Source: Lachnospiraceae bacterium
GTDB lineage: Bacteria; Bacillota; Clostridia; Lachnospirales; Lachnospiraceae
Direction of reading: 5' to 3'
DNA length: 64,000 nucleotides
Assembly (NCBI GenBank): GCA_015057665.1
Contig: SVDY01000001.1
Coordinates: 62,001-126,000 of the forward strand
Below are positions 44,430-53,646 of this stretch, in pieces. Numbering within the stretch: the first letter of the stretch is position 1; each line of letters starts with the position of its first letter. The notes under the pieces were generated by a model. The model had not been told where the DNA came from. It did no database searches and saw only the letters and a program-made list of their open reading frames with translations. The translations under genes were made by a program, and so were the position numbers.

Positions 44430-45140
44430 ATGTTAGAAAATGTAAAGAAAATCCCTTCCGCAAGTAACCCTGATTTATGCCTCTCCGTTATCCCGGGACA
44501 TTTCTCTTCCGACCGTTTTCATGTAAATTATTATATCGACATGACAACTTTAAAAACAAGAATGTCCGAGGCACAGTTAGTGGCAAAAGAAATGTGCAAA
44601 AAATATGTACACCGCATTCAGTTAACAGAAACTAAATTCAGCGGATTCTTCAACACTTCCATGATCGACAATCTTGCAAATGCAGAAGCAATCGATACTA
44701 TCATCTGTATGGATGGCTGCGAAGTAATCGGTGCCTATGTGGCCGATGAATTATCCAAAACAGGAATCAGCACAAACAATCTCCATAAAACATTCTATAT
44801 CGTAAGCCCTGAATTTGACAAAGCCGGCCAGATGGTAGTTCGTGACAACATCAAACCTATGATCAAAGGCAAAAATGTTCTCGTCATCCTTGCATCTGCT
44901 ATGTCCGGAAGAACAATCTATAAGAGCATCAAATGCATCCAGGCTTACGGCGGCAATGTAAAAGGCATAAACGTAATCTTCGGTGCAATCGATGAAATCG
45001 AAGGTTATCCTGTTCACGCCGTATTCAGCACAAAAGATCTTCCTGATTTTGAACTTGCTGAACCGGAAAACTGCACAGCTTGTAAAAACAATGAACCTTT
45101 AACAGCTATCGTTAACAGCTACGGCTATAGCATTTTATAG
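44430..45140 (+). CDS. Phosphoribosyltransferase-like protein A
   Basis: 236 residues. The fold pattern of type I phosphoribosyltransferases (orotate PRTase-like) is visible: IDTIICMDGCEVIGAYVADEL, then VLVILASAMSGRTIYKSIKC where a PRPP loop of the VxxVDDxxxTG kind is expected. The two acidic residues are missing (AS), so normal PRPP/Mg binding is doubtful. A CTACKNN zinc-like pair and the ending IVNSYGYSIL are shared with the paralog at 46874. It may be a nucleotide-sensing regulator or an enzyme with changed chemistry. Confidence 0.72.
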   Translation: MLENVKKIPSASNPDLCLSVIPGHFSSDRFHVNYYIDMTTLKTRMSEAQLVAKEMCKKYVHRIQLTETKFSGFFNTSMIDNLANAEAIDTIICMDGCEVIGAYVADELSKTGISTNNLHKTFYIVSPEFDKAGQMVVRDNIKPMIKGKNVLVILASAMSGRTIYKSIKCIQAYGGNVKGINVIFGAIDEIEGYPVHAVFSTKDLPDFELAEPENCTACKNNEPLTAIVNSYGYSIL

Positions 45141-45198
45141 CTCCTAAGTTATGATATATCAGGTTACTGATATGTAATTTTTCTCTATACAAAGAAAG

Positions 45199-45222
45199 AA
45201 GCTCCATATGCCGGAGCTTTTT
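45199..45222 (+). terminator. Terminator of PRTase-like gene A
   Basis: Stem AAGCTCC / GGAGCTT, loop ATATGCC, then a T-rich run on the plus strand. Lies between two convergent genes. Confidence 0.85.
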
Positions 45223-45238
45223 TCTTTTTCTATTCTTT

Positions 45239-46579
45239 TTATCCTTTTACTTCTTTTCTCTTTTTATAACTCCACAGATAATAGGTCGCCATCAGCAAAA
45301 AAGATGTGGTGACCCAGGTTGCAGGATCTGCAAAACATACTGCCGTATATCCAAACTGCCCTGCAAATAGTTTCACTGTAAAATATCTTGCAAAGAATTC
45401 CAAAAGACCGCTTACCATAGGTATAAATCCCTGGTCCAGTCCCTGAAGAGAATTGCGGTAAATAAAGATCCAGGTAAGAGGTACATAGAAACAGCTTGCA
45501 ATCTTTAAATACTCCATAGCATAGCTTACAATCTCTGCCGACGGATGATCAATAAATAACCGCACTGCAAATGGTCCCCCAAATACACAGGCGGCTGCCT
45601 GTACTGCTGCAATGACAAAACTGAGTAAAAATGCATATCGGATTCCTTTAAAAATTCTCTGATATGCTTCGGCGCCCAGATTCTGTCCGCAATAAGTGGA
45701 CATGGTCATTCCAAAGGACAGAGGGATCTGCATAGCTAAAACATAGACCTTGGATGCTGCTGTATAGGCAGCAACGACAGCAGAGCCAAACATATTCACT
45801 GCTGACTGCATGACCGTAAGACCAAGAGCCGTAACAGAGTAATTCACCGCCATCGGCACTCCAATGGATAGCATCTTTTTTACTGTCTTAAGGTCCAGAT
45901 AACAGTCTTCTCTTCCAATTCTAAGAATCTCAAATCTTCCAAACATATAGATAAAACAAAGAAGAGCCGATACCCCCTGAGCGATTACGGTCGCATAAGC
46001 CGCTCCTGCTGTTCCAAGCTTTAGAACAACAATCATATAAATATCGAGCACAATATTTAATGCAGAAGAAAAGATTAAGAAAAAGAGCGGTGTTTTACTG
46101 TCTCCAACTCCTCTTAAGATTCCGGCGGATGCGTTATATGCCATATTGCAGACAATTCCTGCCAGGATTATCACCAGATAATTGTAGGCCATCTGCATAA
46201 TATTGTCAGGTGTGTTAAGCCAGATCAACAGTTTCTCACAGCATATCACCGTAGGTACAGTAATAAGAAGCGAGATAATCACTGTCAGCATAAGTGAAAC
46301 CGCCACATAATGTTTTAATAATTTATGGTCCTTTGCACCAAAGGCGTGGGATACAGCCACACCAAACCCCTGGGCAATTCCATTGGCAAAACCCTGAGTC
46401 AAAAACATCAGGCTGCCTACCGCGCCTACAGCTGCCAGAGCATCGGCACCTAAAAAACGGCCTACAATCACTGCATCCGCCATATTATAGATCTGCTGCA
46501 CCATATTGCCTATCATGACCGGAATCGTAAAAAGCAGGATGAGCTTTAGGGGATGTCCGGTTGTCATATCTTTTGCCAT
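45239..46579 (-). CDS. MATE-family efflux transporter
   Basis: 446 residues with about twelve hydrophobic helices in two similar halves. The start (HPLKLILLFTIPVMIGNMVQQIYNMAD AVIVGRF region) and the repeat motif in the second half are those of the NorM/DinF-like MATE antiporters that pump cationic drugs out with Na+ or H+. It lies alone between the two PRTase-like genes on the opposite strand. Substrate not predictable. Confidence 0.93.
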   Translation of the reverse strand: MAKDMTTGHPLKLILLFTIPVMIGNMVQQIYNMADAVIVGRFLGADALAAVGAVGSLMFLTQGFANGIAQGFGVAVSHAFGAKDHKLLKHYVAVSLMLTVIISLLITVPTVICCEKLLIWLNTPDNIMQMAYNYLVIILAGIVCNMAYNASAGILRGVGDSKTPLFFLIFSSALNIVLDIYMIVVLKLGTAGAAYATVIAQGVSALLCFIYMFGRFEILRIGREDCYLDLKTVKKMLSIGVPMAVNYSVTALGLTVMQSAVNMFGSAVVAAYTAASKVYVLAMQIPLSFGMTMSTYCGQNLGAEAYQRIFKGIRYAFLLSFVIAAVQAAACVFGGPFAVRLFIDHPSAEIVSYAMEYLKIASCFYVPLTWIFIYRNSLQGLDQGFIPMVSGLLEFFARYFTVKLFAGQFGYTAVCFADPATWVTTSFLLMATYYLWSYKKRKEVKG

Positions 46580-46798
46580 AGATTACATTCCTTTTCCTAA
46601 TTAATCTCTTGCAGGTTTAAAAGGTCATGTCTTTTCGTGCAGATACAAAAATACATGACTTTTTGCCCCCTGCTACCATTCTATTACAATATTATGTTTT
46701 CGTAAAGTTTGACAAATGTACAGTTTGGCAATTACATGTTTCTCCCTTTATAAAGACAGTAATTTTTTCTTATTTTTTACAATTGGTGCCACAACACA

Positions 46799-46839
46799 TT
46801 GCACAAAAATCATTTTTATGCTACAATATTTTTAGCATA
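46799..46839 (+). promoter_or_regulatory. Promoter and operator of the second PRTase-like gene
   Basis: TTGCAC (46799-46804), 17 bp, TACAAT (46822-46827). An inverted repeat TATGCTA...TAGCATA (46817-46839) straddles the -10, so a bound protein would block it. Confidence 0.7.
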
Positions 46840-46873
46840 ATTCTATAAAATGGCTTAGATAAGGAGGACTACC

Positions 46874-47515
46874 ATGGACGAACGCTTACGCGACCTTAGA
46901 TCAAAGAAAAACCCAAAAGCTCGAATCAAAATCTTACAGGGGCATTTTGCCACCAGCAACTCCCATATCAACACTTACATTGATATGTCCACAGTTAAGG
47001 TACGCCACAATAACTGCCGTGAAACAGCCAGAACCATTGCGGAGCAGTATCTTTACAACACATCCGTTGACACTATTGTCTGTTTAGAAGAAACCAGCAC
47101 AATCGGGACTTTTATGGCTGAACACCTTGCGGATGCAAGCCGCCACTCTTTGAGCCATGGCAACAATATCTCCATCGTTTCTCCTGAGTATCACCAGAAC
47201 GGTCAGATTCTTTTCCGGGACAATGTACAGCGAATGGTCATCAACAGCCAGGTACTCATTCTCGCTCCTTCCATTACTTCCGGCAAGTCTGTAAGAAGAG
47301 CCATCGAGGCAGTAGAATACTATGGTGGCACCGTATGCGGCATCTGTTCTGTATTCAGTTCCGTAGAACATATTAACGGCATTCCGGTTAAGACCATCTT
47401 CGAACCGGAAGATCTTCCTGATTACCAGGCCTATGCACCTCATGACTGTCCGATGTGCAAAGCAAGACAAAAGATCGATGCTATCGTAAACAGCTACGGA
47501 TATTCCAAACTGTAG
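46874..47515 (+). CDS. Phosphoribosyltransferase-like protein B
   Basis: 213 residues, paralog of the protein at 44430: same length and order of motifs (VDTIVCLEETSTIGTFMAEHL, VLILAPSITSGKSVRRAIEA, CPMCKARQ, IVNSYGYSKL). As in the paralog the acidic pair of the PRPP loop is replaced (AP). A CPMC/CTAC cysteine pair near the C-terminus in both could bind a metal. AAGGAGG lies just before the ATG. Confidence 0.72.
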   Translation: MDERLRDLRSKKNPKARIKILQGHFATSNSHINTYIDMSTVKVRHNNCRETARTIAEQYLYNTSVDTIVCLEETSTIGTFMAEHLADASRHSLSHGNNISIVSPEYHQNGQILFRDNVQRMVINSQVLILAPSITSGKSVRRAIEAVEYYGGTVCGICSVFSSVEHINGIPVKTIFEPEDLPDYQAYAPHDCPMCKARQKIDAIVNSYGYSKL

Positions 47516-47538
47516 GATCCTATTTCCATCTGTATCAT

Positions 47539-47568
47539 AACCCCTTGTTCCTCTCCGGAATAAGGGGT
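47539..47568 (+). terminator. Terminator of PRTase-like gene B
   Basis: Stem AACCCCTT / AAGGGGTT enclosing a small TTCC/GGAA stem, followed by TTCTTTT. Confidence 0.85.
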
Positions 47569-47737
47569 TCTTTTACGTCCATACTTATACATTTTGCTCG
47601 TTGCTTAGTGCTTTATGCATTTGAAGCGGGAATCATCCCCCATCTGATATAAATTCTGCAAAACTACTTGACGAAACCTGTCAGATATTGCAAACTATAA
47701 GAAATAGACTTAAATACTAGATAATGAGGTATTCCAT

Positions 47738-48571
47738 ATGGTTCAAATTATTACAGATTCTTCCACTCTTTACACACCGGATGAAGCACGTGCTTTAGGA
47801 TTCGAAGCGGTTCCTCTTTGTGTCAGCATTGGCGACTTTGACGGCCGTGACCTGCTTCTTGATATGAAAGACTTTTATGCACGAATCGAACGGGGCGAGA
47901 TTCCAAAATCCTCCCAGCCGCCTATCGGAGAAGTCCTTGATGTGTTTGAAAAATACTCCGATTGTGAGATTATCAATATTTCCATGGCAGACGGTCTCTC
48001 CGGCACGTATCAGAGTGCTTGCGGCGTTCGCGAGATGATAGATAATAACGAACATATCCACGTCATCAACAGTACCACTCTTTGCGGTCCTCACCGCTAC
48101 ATGGTAGAAAAAGCCCAGAAAATGAAAGAAGATGGATGCAGTGCCAAAGAGATTCTTGATTGGCTTGACTATGCTGCGACCACTCATGAATCTTTCCTGA
48201 TTCCACAGGACTTTGCTTTCCTTCGAAGAGGAGGACGCCTTACACCTATGGCAGCAGCCATCGGTTCAGTTCTTAAGATTAAGCCGGTTATGACACAGAC
48301 ACCGGACAGCAAAAAACTTGATAAATTCACCATCAAAAGAACATTAAAAGCCGCTGTTCAGGCCGTTATAAAACAGATGAAAGAAAAAGGCGTGGACAGC
48401 CGATATATCGTTCACGTATCTCATGCGGAAGCATTCTCCGATGCCAAGAAAGTTATGGGCTGGCTGGCAGAAGAATTCCCTGACGTGGAGATTCAGATGT
48501 TAGACCTTGGTGCTGCTTTTGTAACCCAGGGCGGTCCTCAGTGCGTGGCAATTCAATATATTGAAAAATAG
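47738..48571 (+). CDS. DegV-family fatty-acid-binding protein
   Basis: 277 residues, normal length. The N-terminal VQIITDSSTLYTPDEARALG strand-loop, the SSQPP fatty-acid-head contact, ISMADGLSGTYQSA and the FLRRGGRLTP helix are typical. DegV/FakB proteins hold a fatty acid for phosphorylation by the kinase FakA. No FakA is near. ATG follows AATGAGG. Confidence 0.92.
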   Translation: MVQIITDSSTLYTPDEARALGFEAVPLCVSIGDFDGRDLLLDMKDFYARIERGEIPKSSQPPIGEVLDVFEKYSDCEIINISMADGLSGTYQSACGVREMIDNNEHIHVINSTTLCGPHRYMVEKAQKMKEDGCSAKEILDWLDYAATTHESFLIPQDFAFLRRGGRLTPMAAAIGSVLKIKPVMTQTPDSKKLDKFTIKRTLKAAVQAVIKQMKEKGVDSRYIVHVSHAEAFSDAKKVMGWLAEEFPDVEIQMLDLGAAFVTQGGPQCVAIQYIEK

Positions 48572-48615
48572 TCTTTCACCTCTATATAACATTTAAGAAT
48601 ATATATTGCACAATA

Positions 48616-48696
48616 AAAATGCAGCCATTTATGCAAATCCGGCTCCCTTCTATAAGGATTCAACATTGCCGTATTTGCGTAAATGCTGCATTTTTT
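48616..48696 (+). terminator. Long terminator hairpin after degV
   Basis: AAAAATGCAGC and CATTTATGCAAAT pair with ATTTGCGTAAATG and CTGCATTTTTT, enclosing about 27 bases. Also lies downstream of the convergent DUF212 gene. Confidence 0.8.
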
Positions 48697-48750
48697 ATTC
48701 ATATTCAAGTGTTGCCTGCGAGACTTTGCTCAGGAACATCTCTATCATAT

Positions 48751-49215
48751 TTATACCAGAATCACATAATATACAAACACTGCATCCACTATCCCAAGCA
48801 GAACGCCTGCTGTCACCTGAGGAAGTGTGTGTCCCACGAATTCTTTTAAGATCACATCCGGAAGATCGTGTTTTGTAACTGTCTCGAAGACTTTTATAAT
48901 CTCATTCAGCATCTGTGCCTGTTTGCCAGTTTCAAGACGAACACCCATAGCATCATGGCATACAACAACAGCAAACACCGCTGCCATAGCAAACTGGAAA
49001 GAATCGAATCCATACATCAGACCCGTAATCGTTGCCAGCGAAGTAACCGTAGCGGAGTGTCCGCTTGGCATCCCTCCATCTCCGAACAATCTTGTAATAT
49101 CAAACTTACCTGTCACATAGGCGTGCAGAAAGACTTTTAACACCTGTGCGATCGCCCAGGAAGACAAACTGGTAACTAAAAATGGATTGGTAAAAATGTG
49201 GATTATGCTGTTCAT
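48751..49215 (-). CDS. Divergent PAP2-family (DUF212) membrane protein
   Basis: 154 residues with four to five hydrophobic helices. FGDGGMPSGHSATVTSLATI and ARLETGKQAQMLNEI match the YuiD/DUF212 group, related to acid phosphatase/haloperoxidase enzymes. The SGH motif is kept. Possible lipid phosphatase in the membrane; substrate unknown. Confidence 0.9.
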   Translation of the reverse strand: MNSIIHIFTNPFLVTSLSSWAIAQVLKVFLHAYVTGKFDITRLFGDGGMPSGHSATVTSLATITGLMYGFDSFQFAMAAVFAVVVCHDAMGVRLETGKQAQMLNEIIKVFETVTKHDLPDVILKEFVGHTLPQVTAGVLLGIVDAVFVYYVILV

Positions 49216-49245
49216 TGCTTCCTCTCCTCTTATTATTTACTTAAA

Positions 49246-49284
49246 ATTATATCATAAAAAAGGATGGTATCAAACCATCCTTTT
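49246..49284 (-). terminator. metF terminator overlapping the DUF212 promoter
   Basis: Hairpin AAAAGGATGGT / ACCATCCTTTT (49257-49284) followed on the minus strand by TTTTTT ends metF. In the same bases TTGATA (49268-49273), 16 bp and TATAAT (49246-49251) form a promoter for the DUF212 gene. Confidence 0.75.
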
Positions 49285-49349
49285 GACAAAATCATATAGA
49301 ATTTTTTCCAAATAAACCTACAATATTATCCATGGATTTCTATCACCAG

Positions 49350-50210
49350 TTATTTCAATAAACTTGCCACCGCATCATAAATATGCTTTGCCACATAGGC
49401 ATTATTCATGGTATAAAGATGAATTCCATCTACTCCGTTGGCCAGAAGATCCACAATCTGATTGATGGCATAAGCAATCCCTGCGTCACGAAGTGCTTCC
49501 GGATTATGCTCATATTTTTGCATTACTTTTGCAAACTTGGCCGGAAGACTGGCACCACACATGGTTACCATTCTCTCGATCTGGCTCTTATTGGTTACCG
49601 GCATAATTCCCGCTTCTATCGGAACATGAATGCCTGCAATCTGGGTCTTCTCTCTGAAATTATAGAATGCATCATTATCAAAGAAAAGCTGGGTAATCAG
49701 ATGATCGGCGCCGGCATCTACTTTTTTCTTAAGGTTTAAGATGTCTTCTACCATATTGGCAGAGTCACTGTGTACTTCCGGATAACATGCCCCCGCAATA
49801 TCAAAATCGCCTCTCTCTTTTATATAAGAAACAAGGTCGCTTGCATATCTGAAATCTTTCTTTGGCGGAATGTCCGGATTGATGTCCCCGCGAAGGGCAA
49901 GAATGTTGTCGATTCCTCTCTTCTTACACTCCTCTAAAATGCCGTCAATCTCTTCTTTTGAATAATTAATGCATGGAAGATGAAGCATCGGCTCTACTTT
50001 ATTGCCTTCTTTTACCTTGGATACCACATCAAAAGCAAGGGCACTGTTGCCGCTTCCGCCGGCACTAAAAGTAACACTGATAAAATCAGGAGTTAATCCT
50101 TTTAATTCGTCTAAAGTTTTATAAACTGTTTCTATGTTGCTTGTCTTTTTTGGAGGAAATACTTCGAAGGAAAATACAGTTTTCTTCTCAAACATTTCTT
50201 TGATTTTCAT
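49350..50210 (-). CDS. metF: Methylenetetrahydrofolate reductase
   Basis: 286 residues, full-length MetF TIM barrel. FSFEVFPPKK at the start, ISVTFSAGGSG, LALRGDINPDIP, DHLITQLFFDND and VPIEAGIMPVTNK are family hallmarks including the catalytic Glu near the N-terminus and FAD-binding Asp. It reduces methylene-THF to methyl-THF for methionine synthesis or, in acetogens, the methyl branch. The 5-formyl-THF ligase and MetH-like activator elsewhere in the window fit an active one-carbon metabolism. Confidence 0.95.
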   Translation of the reverse strand: MKIKEMFEKKTVFSFEVFPPKKTSNIETVYKTLDELKGLTPDFISVTFSAGGSGNSALAFDVVSKVKEGNKVEPMLHLPCINYSKEEIDGILEECKKRGIDNILALRGDINPDIPPKKDFRYASDLVSYIKERGDFDIAGACYPEVHSDSANMVEDILNLKKKVDAGADHLITQLFFDNDAFYNFREKTQIAGIHVPIEAGIMPVTNKSQIERMVTMCGASLPAKFAKVMQKYEHNPEALRDAGIAYAINQIVDLLANGVDGIHLYTMNNAYVAKHIYDAVASLLK

Positions 50211-50309
50211 GGTTTCCTTCTCCTTTCAGATAATAGATATTTCCCTTCATTATACTGCAGTGTTAAAGTGCATGCAAGTTGTTTTTCGTCCTAATCTATC
50301 GGTGTATTT

Positions 50310-50984
50310 TTAATCCTTATCTAACAGTAATTCTTCCTGTTGTCTCAGATATTCTATCACATCATGAAGGGATTCCATCACTGCTGTTGTCTTCTCACGG
50401 AAGTCCTCACTTGGCTGTTTTAAATCCGGAATGCAGATGACCGGAATTCCAGCCGCATATGCTGCCTGAATTCCCGCCTCGCTGTCTTCTAAAACCAGAC
50501 ACTCTTCCGGCTTCGCACCGGCTTTCTCCGCTGCTTTTAAGAAAATATCCGGAAACGGTTTACTTCTTTCAACGTCATATCCAACAACAAAATCGTCAAA
50601 ATACTGATCCGCCTGATTCCCTTTTAAAATTGTCAAAGCACGATCCAGTTTACTGGATGTTCCAAGGATTACTTTATACCCATTCTCTTTTAGATACTTA
50701 AGAAGTTCCATGGCTCCGTCCATCATCGGAACTCCTTTTTCCACATAGCGCATCTCCGTAGTAATAAGCCATTCCACACATTCCTCTGTGGACAGAGGAA
50801 GTTCATAATTTTTGATATAAAGATCCGCATTATCTACAATCGTCTTACCACTGTGGTCCCGCACATAGGCATCCAGAGTAATTTCTTTCCCATGGCTGCC
50901 CATCAACTCTTTACAGACTTTGTACCAGTTTGTCTCTGTATCTGCAAGAAGACCGTCTAAATCAAATATAACTGTGTTAATCAT
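50310..50984 (-). CDS. HAD-family hydrolase, beta-phosphoglucomutase-like
   Basis: 224 residues. HAD motifs: IFDLDGLLADTE (motif I), ILGTSSK (motif II), Lys in RSKPFPDIF (motif III) and LVLEDSEAGIQAA (motif IV). The helical cap between motif I and II places it with the beta-PGM/DOG phosphatase subgroup. Specific sugar phosphate unknown. It begins 12 bp after a 35-codon ORF, with AAGGGGAAG as ribosome site. Confidence 0.92.
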   Translation of the reverse strand: MINTVIFDLDGLLADTETNWYKVCKELMGSHGKEITLDAYVRDHSGKTIVDNADLYIKNYELPLSTEECVEWLITTEMRYVEKGVPMMDGAMELLKYLKENGYKVILGTSSKLDRALTILKGNQADQYFDDFVVGYDVERSKPFPDIFLKAAEKAGAKPEECLVLEDSEAGIQAAYAAGIPVICIPDLKQPSEDFREKTTAVMESLHDVIEYLRQQEELLLDKD

Positions 50985-50996
50985 ACCATCTTCCCC

Positions 50997-51104
50997 TTAT
51001 CTTATGTTTTCTTCGCTCCAAGCTTCGCGGCACATATTGTCGAAATCCAGATTTGTAATAAGTTCTACTGCTGCGTTGATCTTTTCTGCTAATGTTCTGC
51101 CCAT
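50997..51104 (-). CDS. Small 35-residue protein upstream of the HAD gene
   Basis: A short reading frame from the ATG at 51102-51104 with AGGAGAATT in front to the stop at 50997. The peptide (MGRTLAEKINAAVELITNLD then NMCREAW) would be one amphipathic helix plus a short tail. It ends 12 bp before the HAD start, so it may be a true small protein or a leader that couples translation. No family recognised. Confidence 0.5.
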   Translation of the reverse strand: MGRTLAEKINAAVELITNLDFDNMCREAWSEENIR

Positions 51105-51173
51105 AGTAATTCTCCTTTGTAAAAGTTTCGTATTTCTTTTATTGTATACTATTTTATCTATATTTCTATAGAA

Positions 51174-51210
51174 AAAAGTGTGTCCATTCTTCAAAATGTA
51201 ACACACTTTT
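51174..51210 (-). terminator. Terminator of the nitrogenase-like operon
   Basis: Stem AAAAGTGTGT / ACACACTTTT with TTTTTTC following on the minus strand, about 50 bp after the substrate-binding-protein stop. Confidence 0.85.
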
Positions 51211-51261
51211 ATCTTTCTTTCTATTTATTCTGCTTGTTACCCGGCAAAAACTAATTTACTG

Positions 51262-52395
51262 TTAAAATCCTGCTCCTGCTTCACCAGCCGGTGCGAAGAT
51301 GGATGCCGCCTGTTCTTTTGTCAGTGTAACACCAAACAGGTCTTTATAATAATCCATGGCAACCTTTACAATATCAATATCTGCAAACAGTTCCGGATAA
51401 AGTGTCTGTGCCATCCAAAGAAGAGTTACCGGTGTGTCCGCTCCCGGAGTATAACTTCGGTACATGCCAAGAGGCATTTTGTATACACGCTGATTTTTTA
51501 CAGCGTCTATTGTACTCCAGTTGTAGTTTCCCACCGTATTGTTATATAAATCTTCCGGACCGGCAGATGTAAAGTTTGTAATGAAAATAGCTGATGGGTT
51601 CCATGTATAAATCTGCTCCATATTGACTACAACAGAATTGTCTGTAGTCATCTCTTCCCCCACATTCACCGCACCTGCCGCATCTGCCCACCACTGGCCG
51701 AAGAACTTCTTTCCGGATGTTTCAATGGCTGTGTCACTATATTTGTAAAGGAAAAATACCCTTTCTCTTTCTTCTTCCGGGATAGTGCCGACTCTTTCCT
51801 GTATAAAATCATACATTTCTTTAGACTTCGTTTCTACTACCTCTGTCTTTCCGTTCTCCGGAGAGATTTCGCTAAGCAGAGCAACCCACTGGTTTAATGT
51901 TTCGATACAGTCATATTCCCATTTATTCACGGATACGGCAATTGCAGCAAAGCCTGCATTTCGAAGCTGTTCTCCAAGCTCTGCATTGGCCGCATTATAG
52001 ATTACCACATCCGGTTCCAACTTCATTAACTCTTCTGTATTCACAGTACTTCCCTCGATAAATCCGGTCTTTGCATTCAGAATTTCCGGATATAATTCAC
52101 CAAGAAGGCCATTTTTTGCCGCTGCCATGGCTGTATCAGACATACCTGCAACAATCTCTGCAGAATCAAAAAATACAGTGAGCACACTGGAAAGGGGCAA
52201 TATATCACATACTACGATTCGATCGATTTCATCAGGCACCTTTACCTCATATCCATTATGATCTGTCACCATGTGAAATCCGCTTTCCGCTCCATCATCT
52301 TTACCGGAATCGGATTCTTTTCCATTGCTGTCTCCACATGCAGTAAGAGAGATTATCATCATTGCTGCAAGTAAAAGGGATATTATTTTTTTCAT
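51262..52395 (-). CDS. FecB/BtuF-type substrate-binding lipoprotein
   Basis: 377 residues. Lipoprotein signal with lipobox SLTAC (Cys20) when started at the ATG at 52393-52395, which has AGGAGACAG in front; a longer frame exists without a site. The mature part is a class III (helical-backbone) binding protein: VPDEIDRIVVCDILPL, LEPDVVIYNA and WNPSAIFITN. This class binds siderophores, haem, cobalamin and other metal chelates. It is last in the operon and should feed the FecCD-type permease encoded in the same operon. Confidence 0.9.
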   Translation of the reverse strand: MKKIISLLLAAMMIISLTACGDSNGKESDSGKDDGAESGFHMVTDHNGYEVKVPDEIDRIVVCDILPLSSVLTVFFDSAEIVAGMSDTAMAAAKNGLLGELYPEILNAKTGFIEGSTVNTEELMKLEPDVVIYNAANAELGEQLRNAGFAAIAVSVNKWEYDCIETLNQWVALLSEISPENGKTEVVETKSKEMYDFIQERVGTIPEEERERVFFLYKYSDTAIETSGKKFFGQWWADAAGAVNVGEEMTTDNSVVVNMEQIYTWNPSAIFITNFTSAGPEDLYNNTVGNYNWSTIDAVKNQRVYKMPLGMYRSYTPGADTPVTLLWMAQTLYPELFADIDIVKVAMDYYKDLFGVTLTKEQAASIFAPAGEAGAGF

Positions 52396-52434
52396 AATCT
52401 GTCTCCTTTCAATCATCTTTTTCATCCAAAAAGG

Positions 52435-53646
52435 TTATAAGTTATGTTTCTGTACAAACATTTCCAGATCCTTTACCAGATTTGGAATCTCTGATCTGTA
52501 GATTCTTCCTGAAAATGCTTCCGTTGGAAGAGGGATAAATCTTACCTTGTCCGGGCAGATCGGTTTATATAAAGGATCTGCAATCATAATATCTGCGTCT
52601 TTCAAAGCCTCTTCCACGTCTTCCTCACAGGAAGCCATAACATCTTTCCCACGAAGAATGTTTTTTCCGCATTCGGTCACACAGATTACCTTTGTCTCTG
52701 CCCCTGTTTCCATCTCCATTGCTTCTGCCAAAGCTAAAGAGGTAACACCTTCTCCAATGACAGCAATTTTCCGTTTTTTCTTACAATCATTACTGTTATC
52801 AAAACCGGCTAAACTATTTTTATCTAAAGAACCTGCACTCACATTTCCATTTGTGTTTTCCATAGCAGTCACTTCCGGACCGGCCGCCTCTTTCAGCTTC
52901 ATCTCAAGCTGGCTTCCGTACTTCTTTCCATACGGAACGCCTATTACATAAGGGGTTCCAAACATTTGGTTAAGTACCTTTGCAATACCAAGTCCTGTAG
53001 CAGAAACAACCAGATTCACCCTGGCCTTTCCAGCATTCACAAGTTCTTCTTTCCCGCTTCCCATGGCCCATTTGGAGATTACTTCAAATCCTGCTTCTTT
53101 TAACCAGGTTTCAACCGCATAATCTGTACCATTTACGGAAAAATCAAGAGGAGTAAGCCCTAAAATATTCACGGACAGATGCTCTGTCTGTTCCACATCC
53201 TGTTTCACAAAACGCTTGGCATAGGCTGCCAGAGCCATAGAAGCTCCATGCACATAAGTGTTCATTCCCGTTGTGTCAAAACCAAAGGAAGGAATTCCGG
53301 TCTCAGCCTCTATCATATAGGCAATAGAATCAAAGTCAAATCCTGTCATCGTCGGAATGGGAGTGCCTGCTACGGCAATAAAATCCGGATGTAATTCTTT
53401 TGCCGCATCCACAATATCATCAATCAGCTTGGTGTCATCCCCCATGATGGCTTCCATCTCGGAAAGGCCGGAGATATACACCATACTGTCCGTGTCGTAC
53501 CATCTTGGCTCGTCATGGGTTGTATAAGTGGAATTGCATCCGGAGGCATCATGCATAATAATCATGCCCCCAAGTTCGAAAAGGGCGGAACATACGCCAA
53601 AAGTATCTGCTGAGCATGTTGATATAATTCTTGCTGTCTGTCTCAT
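52435..53646 (-). CDS. Nitrogenase component 1-like protein, NifK/E type
   Basis: 403 residues with the nitrogenase/oxidoreductase component 1 fold. N-terminal Cys residues in STCSADTFGVCSALFELGG and DASGCNSTY stand where P-cluster-type ligands occur; VSATGLGIAK and PYVIGVPYGKKYG are typical domain strands. The start is the ATG at 53644-53646, which overlaps the NifD-like stop as ATGA and has GGAGG upstream. With the NifD-like protein it should make the electron-accepting catalytic component. Not enough is conserved to say whether a metal cofactor is bound. Confidence 0.85.
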   Translation of the reverse strand: MRQTARIISTCSADTFGVCSALFELGGMIIMHDASGCNSTYTTHDEPRWYDTDSMVYISGLSEMEAIMGDDTKLIDDIVDAAKELHPDFIAVAGTPIPTMTGFDFDSIAYMIEAETGIPSFGFDTTGMNTYVHGASMALAAYAKRFVKQDVEQTEHLSVNILGLTPLDFSVNGTDYAVETWLKEAGFEVISKWAMGSGKEELVNAGKARVNLVVSATGLGIAKVLNQMFGTPYVIGVPYGKKYGSQLEMKLKEAAGPEVTAMENTNGNVSAGSLDKNSLAGFDNSNDCKKKRKIAVIGEGVTSLALAEAMEMETGAETKVICVTECGKNILRGKDVMASCEEDVEEALKDADIMIADPLYKPICPDKVRFIPLPTEAFSGRIYRSEIPNLVKDLEMFVQKHNL

